NCBI GenBank assembly: GCA_965219405.1 | Contig: OZ244736.1 | Location: 62,001 to 126,000 of the forward strand | Direction of reading: 5' to 3' | DNA length: 64,000 nt | Origin: VXMO01 sp965219405 | Lineage (GTDB): Bacteria; Chloroflexota; Dehalococcoidia; UBA6926 | Shown here: in pieces, positions 15,938 to 24,800 of the stretch | Layout of the letters: each line of letters begins with the position of its first letter | Numbering within the stretch: the first letter of the stretch is position 1 | Notes under the pieces: model-generated | The model's input: only the letters and a program-made list of their open reading frames with translations | The model's database searches: none | What the model was told of the DNA's origin: nothing | Made by a program: the position numbers and the translations under genes

Positions 15938-17179
15938 CTAGTCCGCGAACTTACGGAAAATGATTGCCGTGTTGTGGCCGCCGAAGCCGAATGTGTTGGA
16001 CAGGGCGCTGTTGACCGGGCCGGAACGCACCTCATGCGGTGTGTAGTTCAGATCGCAGTCGGGATCCGCGTTTTCCAGGTTGATGGTGGGCGGGATTTTG
16101 TCGTTCGAGACAGCGAGAGCGCAGATGGCAGCCTCGAGCGCGCCTCCCGCGCCGAGGAGGTGGCCGTGCATCGACTTGGTGGACGAGATCGGCACGGCGT
16201 AGGCTGACTCGCCGAACACGGTCTTGATGGCCTTGGTCTCCTCACGGTCGTTGATGGGCGTTGATGTGCCGTGGGCGTTGATGTAGCCCAACTCGCCGGG
16301 GGCCAGCCCTGCCCTATCGAGGGCCTTGGTCATGGCACGAACTGCGCCCTCACCGTTCTCAGCGGGATGGGTGATGTGGTAGGCGTCGGCGGTGGAGGCA
16401 TAGCCGGAGAGTTCGGCGATGATATTCGCACCGCGAGCCTTCGCGTGTTCAAGGTCTTCCAGAACCAGCACACATGCTCCCTCGCCCATCACAAAGCCGT
16501 CGCGGTCGGCGTCAAAGGGGCGCGACGCGTGGGCTGGGTTGTCGTTGCGCTTGGTGGATAGAGCGCCCGCCTGGCTGAAACCGGCAAATGCGATGGACGT
16601 GATGGTGGCCTCTGCCCCGCCGGCAAGCGCCACGGTGGCATCGCCGCGTCGGATAAGGTCAGCTGCCGCGCCGATAGAATCGGAGCCGGAGCAGCAGGAC
16701 GACGTGACGGAGTAAGCGGGGCCTCGCGCGCCGAGGGCGATGGATACTTTGGCCGCGCCCATCTCCGTGACCATCATGGGCATGAGGAACGGGCTGACAC
16801 GGTTGGGGCCGCGGGTTGAGAGGGTCTCGACGGCGTTCTGGACAGTGCTGATGCCGCCGTAGCCGCTGCCGATGATCGTTGCGACATCGTCGCGGTTGTC
16901 GTCGGTGACCTCGAGGCCGGATTCCATGACTGCCTGGTCGGCGGCGGCCATGGCGAACTGGATATAGCGGTCGGTCTGCCGGACCTCTTTTCGGTCCATG
17001 AAGGTGGATGGATCAAAGCTCTTGACCTCACAGGCGATGGTTGTGGGGTAGGGATCAACATCAAAGAGGGAGACGGTGTCCGCGCCGGACTTACCTGCCA
17101 GCAGGGAGTCCCAGGTGGTCTGAGTATCAAGGCCGAGGGGCGTCACCATGCCGACGCCGGTCACAACGATTCGAGTCAC
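15938..17179 (-). CDS. fabF: 3-oxoacyl-[acyl-carrier-protein] synthase II
   Basis: A 413-residue condensing enzyme of type II fatty acid synthesis. The GTG at 17179 is chosen because it opens the family's VTRIVVTGVGMVTPLG and is preceded by GAGGAG at a suitable distance; the longer frame to 17269 has no homology-like sequence. The catalytic Cys lies in VTSSCCSGSDSIGAA (usual TACATGAxAIG; two Cys in tandem here and Ser/Asp changes around it), the active His residues in INAHGTSTP and STKSMHGHLLGAGG, and the C-terminal gate is NTFGFGGHNTAIIF. A second lipid cluster lies at 26.8-30.2 kb. Confidence 0.93.
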   Translation of the reverse strand: MTRIVVTGVGMVTPLGLDTQTTWDSLLAGKSGADTVSLFDVDPYPTTIACEVKSFDPSTFMDRKEVRQTDRYIQFAMAAADQAVMESGLEVTDDNRDDVATIIGSGYGGISTVQNAVETLSTRGPNRVSPFLMPMMVTEMGAAKVSIALGARGPAYSVTSSCCSGSDSIGAAADLIRRGDATVALAGGAEATITSIAFAGFSQAGALSTKRNDNPAHASRPFDADRDGFVMGEGACVLVLEDLEHAKARGANIIAELSGYASTADAYHITHPAENGEGAVRAMTKALDRAGLAPGELGYINAHGTSTPINDREETKAIKTVFGESAYAVPISSTKSMHGHLLGAGGALEAAICALAVSNDKIPPTINLENADPDCDLNYTPHEVRSGPVNSALSNTFGFGGHNTAIIFRKFAD

Positions 17180-17323
17180 TACTGCACGCTCCTCAAGTAC
17201 AGATTGTCCGCGCCTGCCGCGATATGAGCGGCTGGCTAGATGATACGGGGACGCGCGGGTATGGGACAAGGGAGGGGGGGTGAGAGTGGTGCAGTGATAT
17301 TATTGTCCGGTAAGGTGAACCCC

Positions 17324-18442
17324 ATGGACATCCGAGAGAGCATCTTAAACCACTCGAAGTTCGTCAATTCAAATGCTGGCAAGGTCACGAACGAGCCAGA
17401 TACGAAACGAGTCTTGGTCATTTCGTTCCTAGAGGATGTGCTCGGCATTAATTCACGTGACCCTCACGAGATGAAGTCGGAGTACCCCGCCGACTGGGGG
17501 GACAGGAATCACAAGGCTGTTGATTACGCCCTCATGTTCGACGACAAGCCTTTGGTCATTATCGAGGCCAAGAGGGCACGAAAGTCTTTGGACGGCGAAC
17601 CACTGACGCAATTGCGTGGGTACTTTAGCGTTATCCCTGAGGCAAGAATCGGGATTTTGACCGACGGCATCAAATACAGGTTTTACGCTGACCTTGACGA
17701 CTCGAAGGGGCTGGACTCGGTGCCGTTCTTGGAGATTGATTTCTCCAAACTTGATGGAATGCCCTTCGCAGATGTCGGGCGATTTGAGAAAACGGGATTC
17801 AATCCAGATCAAGTCCTGCAATGGGCAAAAGATAGGAGCCGTATTGAGAGACTACAAGGAGCCGTAACTGATGCCTTGCGCCGCGAACTCTCCGAACCTT
17901 CCGATCAGTTTGTGGGTCTCTTTATCGACAAATTAAAGGCTGGCCGGAAAGCGAAAACACTCATCGCTGAATTCAGAGGCTACCTAAGGACAGCCATATC
18001 TGGATTGGTCTCAGTTGTCCCAGCCAATGAAGGGCAGCCTCAACCTTCTCCCCCGACATTAGAGGGTGACTGGTTGGCGATTGCTAACTTCACCGCTGAA
18101 CCGGGAACCAGTGCGCCAATGCGCATCTGTTTCCCGGGAGAGAGTCCGCGAGATCTCAAGAATTGGAGAGCATTGACGACAGAAACGGCAGATTGGCTCT
18201 TTCGGTCAGGTAAGATTCGCATTGGGGATGCTCCATACCGCTTCGGCAAAAGAAGCGGAGGAATCATAAACACTGAAAGTACAAGTGCCCAAGCAAAGAA
18301 CATGTTTGCACCTCACCGAATTGGTGGCCAAGATCTCTATATAGAGTCCCACGGTGATTCCCATGCTCAAGTGAATCGCGTTCGCGCTCTACTTGACCTG
18401 TTTTCTGTTGATCCAGAAACAATAACTGTGAAGCCCCAATAA
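17324..18442 (+). CDS. Orphan HsdR-N-type PD-(D/E)XK protein
   Basis: A 372-residue protein with the N-terminal domain of type I restriction HsdR subunits. NHKAVDYALMFDDKPLVIIEAKR (about residues 60-82) gives the catalytic Asp, then Glu-Ala-Lys of the PD-(D/E)XK fold, and GYFSVIPEARIGILTDGIKYRFYAD completes it. The C-terminal half (about 240-372) is a separate alpha/beta domain I cannot name. No HsdM, HsdS or motor domain is adjacent. The start is placed at MDIRESILNHSKFV after AAGGTG; the annotated-length frame starts earlier. The gene is visibly richer in A and T than neighbours, suggesting transfer. A solitary restriction-like or defence nuclease is possible. Confidence 0.75.
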   Translation: MDIRESILNHSKFVNSNAGKVTNEPDTKRVLVISFLEDVLGINSRDPHEMKSEYPADWGDRNHKAVDYALMFDDKPLVIIEAKRARKSLDGEPLTQLRGYFSVIPEARIGILTDGIKYRFYADLDDSKGLDSVPFLEIDFSKLDGMPFADVGRFEKTGFNPDQVLQWAKDRSRIERLQGAVTDALRRELSEPSDQFVGLFIDKLKAGRKAKTLIAEFRGYLRTAISGLVSVVPANEGQPQPSPPTLEGDWLAIANFTAEPGTSAPMRICFPGESPRDLKNWRALTTETADWLFRSGKIRIGDAPYRFGKRSGGIINTESTSAQAKNMFAPHRIGGQDLYIESHGDSHAQVNRVRALLDLFSVDPETITVKPQ

Positions 18443-18603
18443 GACCAGTTGCCCTCATCGCTCAATAGACGATGGTGCAGGTTTTTAGAGTGTCGGCCTG
18501 ATTCACGAGTTTTTAGAATCCTCGACTACGCTCGGAATGACAGCGGGCTAACTGGATGACACGTGGAACAGTGCTTCACGTTTAGCGCCGCCACAAGTTC
18601 TGG

Positions 18604-18623
18604 ATTCCCGCTTTCGCGGGAAT
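18604..18623. repeat. dRS3-like 20-bp palindrome, copy 3 (CCGC subtype), in a 273-bp repeat-rich gap
   Basis: ATTCCCGC / GCGGGAAT. The surrounding gap (18443-18715) between the nuclease and mfd also holds a CTCGACTACGCTCGGAATGA repeat-type stretch (about 18522-18541) and a GCCCGC-TTTG-GCGGGGC hairpin (about 18669-18685). No small gene is apparent in it. Confidence 0.8.
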
Positions 18624-18715
18624 GACGATTCAGGCTCTCCACCCCCGCTTTCCCGCTAAACTGGTATGTGCCCGCTTTGGCGGGGCTTTGGGCGTTTAAG
18701 CGGTGGAGGTTGTGA

Positions 18716-21700
18716 GTGAGCCTAGCGGCTTTGTCTGAGGGGTTGCGGCGGCGGTATGGGTATCGTCGGTTGGTGGAGGTTTTGCGCGCGGGGCAGGCTG
18801 ATCCTGTCTTGCTAGATCCGCTTGAAGGGGCGACGCCGTTTATTGTCGCCAGTCTTTGGCGCGACCTTGGGCGGCCCGTATTGTGGCTGCACGCCGGAGC
18901 GGAGGACGCGCGGCGGGCGTATGAGCAGGTCAGCGCGTATGTGTCTTCAACCACTACCGGCGCCGTGATTCCTTTCCCTGAACCGGACGCCCTGCCCTAC
19001 GAGCAACTGGCAAACGACGCATCAACGACACGGGAGCGGCTGCGGGCGCTCTCTGCACTCGCGGACTTCAGGGAAGAGGCTCACGAGGCGCGAGTGCAGG
19101 AGATCGTGTCGCGGCCTGCCCCGTTCATCATTGCGAGCGCGTACGCCGCGGCGGCGGTGACGCTGCCGCCCGAGGATTTTCAAGGCGCGGCGTTTACTTT
19201 GAGCATCGGGGAGGCGGTTTCAATCGACGGAATCCTCTTGGACGCGGTGGAGTTGGGATACGAGCCGGTGGCGGCAATCGAGACGCCGGGGACGGTGAGT
19301 CGGCGTGGCGGCATCGTGGACATATGGCCACCGCAGAACGAAAGCCCGGCTCGCATCGAGTTGTTCGGGGACATCATCGACAGCATCCGTACATTTGACG
19401 CGGCCACGCAGCGGTCGTCCCTTGAGGTGAACGAGGTTGTGGTGACGCCGGCGCTGGAGCTGCTGCCGTCCGCGGTCCGGAATGCGCCGCCGCCGGACAT
19501 GGACGGGCTTGGGGATGACGAGGCGGCGGTTTTTGCGGAGGAGTTGCGGCGGTTTGGGGAGGGGGCGGCGGCGCCGGGGGTCGGTTTTTTTGCGCCGTAT
19601 TTCCATCGGTCGACGCTCATCGATCATTTGCCGGATGAGACGGTCATCATCGTTGACCGGCCCATTAGTGTACGCACTCGCCTTGATGAGGTGATCAGGC
19701 GGGGGCTGGAGATACGCGATGGGCAGATTGAGCGCGGCAAGCTGCCGCGGGGATTTCCGAGCCCCATCGCCACGTCGGAGCGACTTGAGATGTCGCTGGC
19801 GGATATGCCAAGACGCCTGCATCTTGAGCCGTTCGCTCAGGCGTCACCCGACGGAGTTGAGGAAGGAGCGCGGTCGTTTGGGAGCCTTGGGTTCTCGCCG
19901 CCTGAGACGTACGGCGGGCGGATTGACCGTCTCAGCAGCGATATTCTCGGCGCGCGGCACCGTGGAAACGCGGTTGTCATTGCGTCTTTGCAGGCGCAGC
20001 GGTTGGCGGAGATGCTGCGTGAGAGCGGGCATGAGCTGTCGCTGAGGACGGACATGGATGCCGTACCGACGCCGGGGAGTCTTGTGGTCGTTCAGACAGC
20101 TCTGGCGGAGGGGTGGGAACTCAGCGGCGGGGAATCCGGCGTCAGCGGATCGATCATCACCCTTTCGGATACGGAGATATTTGGATTCATCAAGAGGCCG
20201 CGCCCGGTGCGTCGGCGCGTTGTGCGCCGCGACGCATTTCTGTCCGATTTCGTGGAGGGCGACTACGTCGTTCACGTCGAGCACGGCATCGCGCAGTTCA
20301 AGGGGACGGTGCAGAGGGCGACGGAGGGGGCGGAGCGGGAGTACCTGTCACTTTCCTATGCGGGCGGGGACACGCTGTATGTGCCGACGGACCAGGTGGA
20401 TCGCGTGGCACGGTACACGGGCACGGGCGGGAATCCGACGCTGACGCGGCTTGGCGGAAACGAGTGGGCAAACACCAAGCGGCGGGTCAAGGAGGACGCA
20501 CTCAGGTTTGCGGAGGAGCTGCTGAGGCTGTATGCGGAGCGAGAAGTGAACTCGCGCGCGCCGTTCGAGGGGGAGACTGCGTGGCAGTGGGAACTCGAGA
20601 GTTCGTTCCCATACCAGGAGACGGATGATCAGATGCAGGCCATCACGGACGTGAAGGCGGACATGGAGGCGGAGCGGCCGATGGATCGGCTGATCTGTGG
20701 CGACGTTGGCTACGGCAAGACGGAGGTGGCAGTGCGCGCCGCGTTCAAGGCCGTGGCGGCGGGGTCGCAAGTGGCCGTTCTCGTCCCGACGACGGTGCTG
20801 GCGCAGCAGCATTATCGGACATTCATGGAGCGGTTGGAGACGTTTCCCTTGCGCGTGGACATGCTGTCACGGCTGCGGACGGACGCGGAGCAAAAGGAGA
20901 CGGTGGCGGCGATGGCGCGGGGCGAGGTGGACGTCGTCATCGGCACGCATCGTCTGTTGTCCAGGGACGTGAGTTTCCGCAACTTGGGGTTGGTGATCAT
21001 CGACGAGGAGCAGCGGTTCGGGGTGCGGCACAAGGAGCATCTGCGCAAGATGCGCGCCACGGTGGACGTGTTGACGATGACGGCCACCCCCATCCCCCGC
21101 ACGCTGCACATGGCGCTGTTCGGCATCCGCGATATGAGCCGCATCGATACTGCACCGGAGGACCGGATACCGGTGACAACGTTCGTGGCGGAGCAGGAGG
21201 ATCGGACGATCCGCGAGGCGATACTGCGGGAGACGGATCGGGGCGGACAGGTATTTTTCGTCCACAACCGGATACAGGACATCCAGCGGGTGCTTGAGCA
21301 CCTGCAGGAGCTAGTGCCGGAAGCGAGCTTCGGCGTGGCGCATGGCCGGATGCCGCCGGAGTCGCTGGAAAGCGTTATGAATTCGTACGCGGCGCAGGAG
21401 TTCGACGTGCTGATCTGCACGACGATTATCCAGGCCGGGCTGGACATGCCGAACGCGAACACGCTCATCGTGGATGACGCGGATCGGCTCGGGTTGACGC
21501 AGCTCTATCAGTTGCGCGGGCGCGTGGGGCGCTCGTCGATCCGTGCCTACGCTTATTTCCTTTTCAGGCGAGATCGGGTTCTTACACCGACGGCAGAGCG
21601 TCGGCTGCGAGCCATCTTGTCCGCTGCCGAGCTTGGAGCGGGATTCCGGCTCGCGATGAAGGACCTTGAGATCCGTGGGGCGGGGAACATCCTGGGCGCG

Positions 21701-22303
21701 GAGCAGAGCGGGAACGTGGCGGCGGTCGGTTTCGACCTGTACACGCGGCTGCTATCAGAGGCTATCGAGGAGGTTCGCAAGGGCAAGTCGGCGAGCGTAC
21801 CGGATGAGCCGGGGTTGACGGGTGGACGGTCGCTGTTGGCGGCGGGGGCGGCGCGCGCGCCTGTGGATCTGCCAGCCGATGCCCGCATTCCGCCGGAGTA
21901 TGTAGAGGACACGGGAACGCGGCTGGCCGTCTACGAGAGGCTGGCGAACCTGGTTGATCCGTCGGAGGTTGAGACGATTCGCGCCGAACTGAGAGACCGT
22001 TTTGGGCCACTGCCGCAGCAGGTGGACGATCTACTGCTGGCTGTCGAGGTTCGGGCACAGACTGGTCGGCTGCGGGGCATGGTGCGAGCTATCGGGACGG
22101 AAGGAACAGAGATCGTCTTTCGACTCAGGGATGTCTATTGGCTAGATCGGGAGGCAATTCGGCGCACGCTGCCGAACGCGAACGTCGGACATCTACAGAT
22201 ACGGGTACCGGCACGCTCCGGGAGTGATTGGCGCGAGCAACTCAGCCAACTGATGGACGAGTTCGGGAAGATGAGCGGAATTGCGGCGGCAGTGACGGCC
22301 TAG
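18716..22303 (+). CDS. mfd: Transcription-repair coupling factor
   Basis: A 1195-residue Mfd, the DNA translocase that removes stalled RNA polymerase and recruits UvrA to transcribed-strand lesions. The UvrB-like region (1-350) includes VIPFPEPDALPYEQL; the CarD-like RNA-polymerase-interacting domain is near 505-575 (GDYVVHVEHGIAQFKG, GGDTLYVPTDQVDRV). Helicase motifs are Walker A GDVGYGKTEVAVRAA (about 661-675), Walker B IIDEEQRFGV, TATPIPRTL and the Mfd-specific TRG segment LGLTQLYQLRGRVGRS. The UvrA-masking C-terminal domain ends the protein. The start is GTG preceded by GGAGG. uvrC is encoded 8.7 kb away on the other strand. Confidence 0.97.
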   Translation: MSLAALSEGLRRRYGYRRLVEVLRAGQADPVLLDPLEGATPFIVASLWRDLGRPVLWLHAGAEDARRAYEQVSAYVSSTTTGAVIPFPEPDALPYEQLANDASTTRERLRALSALADFREEAHEARVQEIVSRPAPFIIASAYAAAAVTLPPEDFQGAAFTLSIGEAVSIDGILLDAVELGYEPVAAIETPGTVSRRGGIVDIWPPQNESPARIELFGDIIDSIRTFDAATQRSSLEVNEVVVTPALELLPSAVRNAPPPDMDGLGDDEAAVFAEELRRFGEGAAAPGVGFFAPYFHRSTLIDHLPDETVIIVDRPISVRTRLDEVIRRGLEIRDGQIERGKLPRGFPSPIATSERLEMSLADMPRRLHLEPFAQASPDGVEEGARSFGSLGFSPPETYGGRIDRLSSDILGARHRGNAVVIASLQAQRLAEMLRESGHELSLRTDMDAVPTPGSLVVVQTALAEGWELSGGESGVSGSIITLSDTEIFGFIKRPRPVRRRVVRRDAFLSDFVEGDYVVHVEHGIAQFKGTVQRATEGAEREYLSLSYAGGDTLYVPTDQVDRVARYTGTGGNPTLTRLGGNEWANTKRRVKEDALRFAEELLRLYAEREVNSRAPFEGETAWQWELESSFPYQETDDQMQAITDVKADMEAERPMDRLICGDVGYGKTEVAVRAAFKAVAAGSQVAVLVPTTVLAQQHYRTFMERLETFPLRVDMLSRLRTDAEQKETVAAMARGEVDVVIGTHRLLSRDVSFRNLGLVIIDEEQRFGVRHKEHLRKMRATVDVLTMTATPIPRTLHMALFGIRDMSRIDTAPEDRIPVTTFVAEQEDRTIREAILRETDRGGQVFFVHNRIQDIQRVLEHLQELVPEASFGVAHGRMPPESLESVMNSYAAQEFDVLICTTIIQAGLDMPNANTLIVDDADRLGLTQLYQLRGRVGRSSIRAYAYFLFRRDRVLTPTAERRLRAILSAAELGAGFRLAMKDLEIRGAGNILGAEQSGNVAAVGFDLYTRLLSEAIEEVRKGKSASVPDEPGLTGGRSLLAAGAARAPVDLPADARIPPEYVEDTGTRLAVYERLANLVDPSEVETIRAELRDRFGPLPQQVDDLLLAVEVRAQTGRLRGMVRAIGTEGTEIVFRLRDVYWLDREAIRRTLPNANVGHLQIRVPARSGSDWREQLSQLMDEFGKMSGIAAAVTA

Positions 22304-22708
22304 CTAATCGTGAGGGCGGTTGCGACGACCGCGGATGCGATCCCACAACGAGGGGCCCTGGGGTCGATCATAGAGAGTCTGGCCGCGCCATCGCTTTTCA
22401 TAGCCGCCGGGCAGCCTTGCGGCGGAGCCGCCGTTTCTGAAATAGCTCAGGTATGCCCCGCCGAGCAGGATAAGCCCGCCGAGAGCGAGCAGCGCGCCGA
22501 GTGAACCAGACATGCTCCACAGCATCGCGCCAACGATCAATAGAACCAAACCCGCAATTGCTGCGTACTTCATGCCGCCCATGAAGGAGCGTCGAGGGCT
22601 ATCTGCCGGACGACGACGCGGCGCTCGGCGGGAACGGCGGGGTGGCGGCGGCAGGCTGCCCGCCTTCTCGACGATATCCTCAATCTCACGTTCGAGACGA
22701 TCACTCAT
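22304..22708 (-). CDS. Small two-helix membrane protein
   Basis: A 134-residue protein of unknown function. An acidic N-terminus (MSDRLEREIEDIVEKAG) precedes a basic Pro/Arg linker (about 20-42), then two hydrophobic helices (about 46-64 and 69-88) separated by SMSGS, then a basic C-terminal tail with RWRGQTLYDRPQGPSLWDRIRGRR. Both termini would face the cytoplasm. It converges on mfd with no gap. The arrangement resembles small Chloroflexota and actinobacterial membrane proteins; no catalytic feature is visible. The ribosome site is GGGAGAG before ATG. Confidence 0.7.
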   Translation of the reverse strand: MSDRLEREIEDIVEKAGSLPPPPRRSRRAPRRRPADSPRRSFMGGMKYAAIAGLVLLIVGAMLWSMSGSLGALLALGGLILLGGAYLSYFRNGGSAARLPGGYEKRWRGQTLYDRPQGPSLWDRIRGRRNRPHD

Positions 22709-22800
22709 GTGTGTCTCTCCCTATGCCCCAGGCGCTCTATGCTCGCATTCTACTCCGCGCCGCAACGCCATGCACGCGGAGAAAACGCCATCGTTGGCAG

Positions 22801-22806
22801 TATACT
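22801..22806 (+). promoter_or_regulatory. -10 box of a probably leaderless promoter
   Basis: TATACT ends six bases before the ATG of the NUDIX gene at 22813. The predicted start of transcription coincides with the A of ATG, and no ribosome site precedes it, as expected for a leaderless mRNA. Confidence 0.55.
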
Positions 22807-22812
22807 CTGACG

Positions 22813-23403
22813 ATGACAGATTCACAGCCACTGCCCTCACTCCGGCCGGACAGCGTCCGTGCCGCGCTTGGTTCTTACGAGCCCGAATTCATTAATGATG
22901 AGTCCTTGATGCCGTCCGCGGTGCTGATACCCATCATCGAGGGGCCGGAAGGGCCGAGCATCCTGTTCACCGTCCGCACGTCCCGCGTGGAGCACCACAA
23001 GGGAGAGGTGTCTTTCCCGGGCGGCGCGCGTGACCCCGAGGATGAGTCGATTCAGTTCACTGCGATTCGGGAAACTCATGAGGAGGTCGGGATTAAGCCG
23101 AACGAGATCGATGTGCTCGGCAGGCTGAACGACCACCAAACGCGGACGGGATACCACATCACACCGTTTGTTGGCATCGTCAGGCCGGAGGCGGACTACG
23201 ACCATGACCGTTTCGAGGTCAACGAGATCTTTGAAGTCACGTTCGCCGATCTATGGGAGACGTACCTGGCAGGCAAGCAGCAGTTCACGTACGGCCAGAA
23301 CTCGATTATGGCGTACGAGTTCCACCACGACGGCTATCGGATCTGGGGTGCGACGGCAGGTATTTTGGCCGAGTTCTTTGACGTACTGAGGGCGGCGGGT
23401 TAG
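22813..23403 (+). CDS. NUDIX hydrolase, CoA pyrophosphatase type
   Basis: A 196-residue protein of the NudL / YeaB type. Both signatures are present: the CoA-specific LFTVRTSRVEHHKGEVSFPG (UPF0035 pattern, about 54-73) running into the NUDIX box GGARDPEDESIQFTAIRETHEEVGI. Such enzymes split CoA or acyl-CoA into phosphopantetheine and 3',5'-ADP. The ATG at 22813 is chosen over an upstream extension because it gives the family length and follows a TATACT box. Downstream DHDRFEVNEIFEVTFADL fits the family. A CoA-turnover role agrees with the many acyl-CoA genes in the window. Confidence 0.9.
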   Translation: MTDSQPLPSLRPDSVRAALGSYEPEFINDESLMPSAVLIPIIEGPEGPSILFTVRTSRVEHHKGEVSFPGGARDPEDESIQFTAIRETHEEVGIKPNEIDVLGRLNDHQTRTGYHITPFVGIVRPEADYDHDRFEVNEIFEVTFADLWETYLAGKQQFTYGQNSIMAYEFHHDGYRIWGATAGILAEFFDVLRAAG

Positions 23404-23443
23404 TAGGCACGCCTAGCATTCGGTGGCTGGATGCGCCTGGACG

Positions 23444-24772
23444 TCATTCACAGAATGGGAGCCCGAGCGCAGCCAAGTCGCTACTGCCTGCTCGCTGCAG
23501 GGCGGCAGGTATGCACCCGCTGAAATTATTTCCGCTGAGCCACAGGCTCCAGAGCCTTTCAAGGTTGCCCAATTCCGGTGGGATTTCACCGATAAGTTCG
23601 TTGTTTATGAGAAGAAGATTCACGAGCAGCGACAGCATTCCCAATTCTGGAGGAATTTGGCCAGTCAGCTGATTGTTATAGAGAGACAGATGCGAAAGAT
23701 ACAGCAGGTCTCCCACTTCAGGGGGAATCGCTCCTCGCAACTGGTTATTGGTAAGGCTTAGAATTTCAAGATAAGTGAGGTTTCCCACTTCCGCTGGGAT
23801 TGATCCACTCAGCATGTTGCCGTCGAGGTCGAGTTCGAATACGCGGCCGTCGTCGGTTCTGACGCCAAACCACTCTTCCATAGGAGAATCGGTGAGCCAG
23901 TTTGTGTTGTCAGTCCAGTTCGGTCCGTCTGTGGCGTTGTACAGAGCCACGAGCGCTTCTCTGTCCGTTTCGGGGCTGGTTGGCTCGTTCGGTGTTATCA
24001 GCTGTTCAAACCCGTGCTCCGATTCTGAAACGTACAGGAGAGGAACGCACTCCATATTTTCCAGTAGCTGCTGAGTTTCCGTGGGCAGATTCTTCAGGAC
24101 CTCCTGAGCTGCGCGATCGGCATCGTATGTGTCGTTGCCATAGAATTCTCGCAGCTTCTCTTCCTCCGCCTGCTCAAGCGATTCCCTCAGATCTCCCTGT
24201 ATGGCCTCGCTATAGAGTCCGGCCCGGATAAGTTGGTCAACGTAATCCTCAAAGAATGCCTGCAAATCATCAATGAATGAGTCCTGCGGAGGATGTTGTT
24301 GCGCGTTGTCAACCCACCTGTTCCACACGTTCACGTGGGCGTTGTGATACTCCTCCAATTCCGTCGGTGGAATGAGCCGACCAAACGCAACAACAAGTTT
24401 TTCAGTGTCCTCAGCGAATTCACCCCACGTATAGTCAGTGGCTTCTTCCAGCGCCACATCCTCATCATCGAGTTGGACCATCCCGCAGTGCTGAGCATAG
24501 TCGGCAACAGAGGTTGCAAAATACGGTTCCGGTGTTGGCGTCAGCGTGGGAGTGGGAACCTTTGTTGGCGTTGGAGTAGCTGTCGGAGTGTGGGTTGGCG
24601 CAGGTGTCGATGTGGGGGTTGGCGTAGATGAGAAAACTGTGGCAATGGGGCTGGGAGTTGGTTCGGATTCGGAGTCGCATGCCGCCAGCGCCATAGCGCC
24701 GAGTACCGTGGACACGCCAAGCAGTATCCCAATACTAAGTATCCTCTGGATGTTGTATGCACTGGTTCGCAT
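23444..24772 (-). CDS. LRR lipoprotein with Thr/Pro linker
   Basis: A 442-residue predicted lipoprotein. The signal ends in ALAAC with the lipid-carrying Cys32; residues about 37-83 are a Thr/Pro-rich linker (PTPTSTPAPTHTPTATPTPT pattern), followed by an alpha-helical globular domain (about 85-265) and a C-terminal LRR block (about 270-442) with plant-type repeats such as LSGSIPAEVGNLTYLEILSL and LTGQIPPELGMLSLLVNLLL. The end is GCIPAALQRAGSSDLAALGLPFCE. The LRR block begins after ALVALYNATDGPNWTDNTNW, the opening typical of bacterial LRR surface proteins. It would sit outside the cytoplasmic membrane. A shorter paralogue follows at 24801. Confidence 0.85.
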   Translation of the reverse strand: MRTSAYNIQRILSIGILLGVSTVLGAMALAACDSESEPTPSPIATVFSSTPTPTSTPAPTHTPTATPTPTKVPTPTLTPTPEPYFATSVADYAQHCGMVQLDDEDVALEEATDYTWGEFAEDTEKLVVAFGRLIPPTELEEYHNAHVNVWNRWVDNAQQHPPQDSFIDDLQAFFEDYVDQLIRAGLYSEAIQGDLRESLEQAEEEKLREFYGNDTYDADRAAQEVLKNLPTETQQLLENMECVPLLYVSESEHGFEQLITPNEPTSPETDREALVALYNATDGPNWTDNTNWLTDSPMEEWFGVRTDDGRVFELDLDGNMLSGSIPAEVGNLTYLEILSLTNNQLRGAIPPEVGDLLYLSHLSLYNNQLTGQIPPELGMLSLLVNLLLINNELIGEIPPELGNLERLWSLWLSGNNFSGCIPAALQRAGSSDLAALGLPFCE

Positions 24773-24800
24773 GAGCCGATTCTACAAGTCAGTCTTTAGG

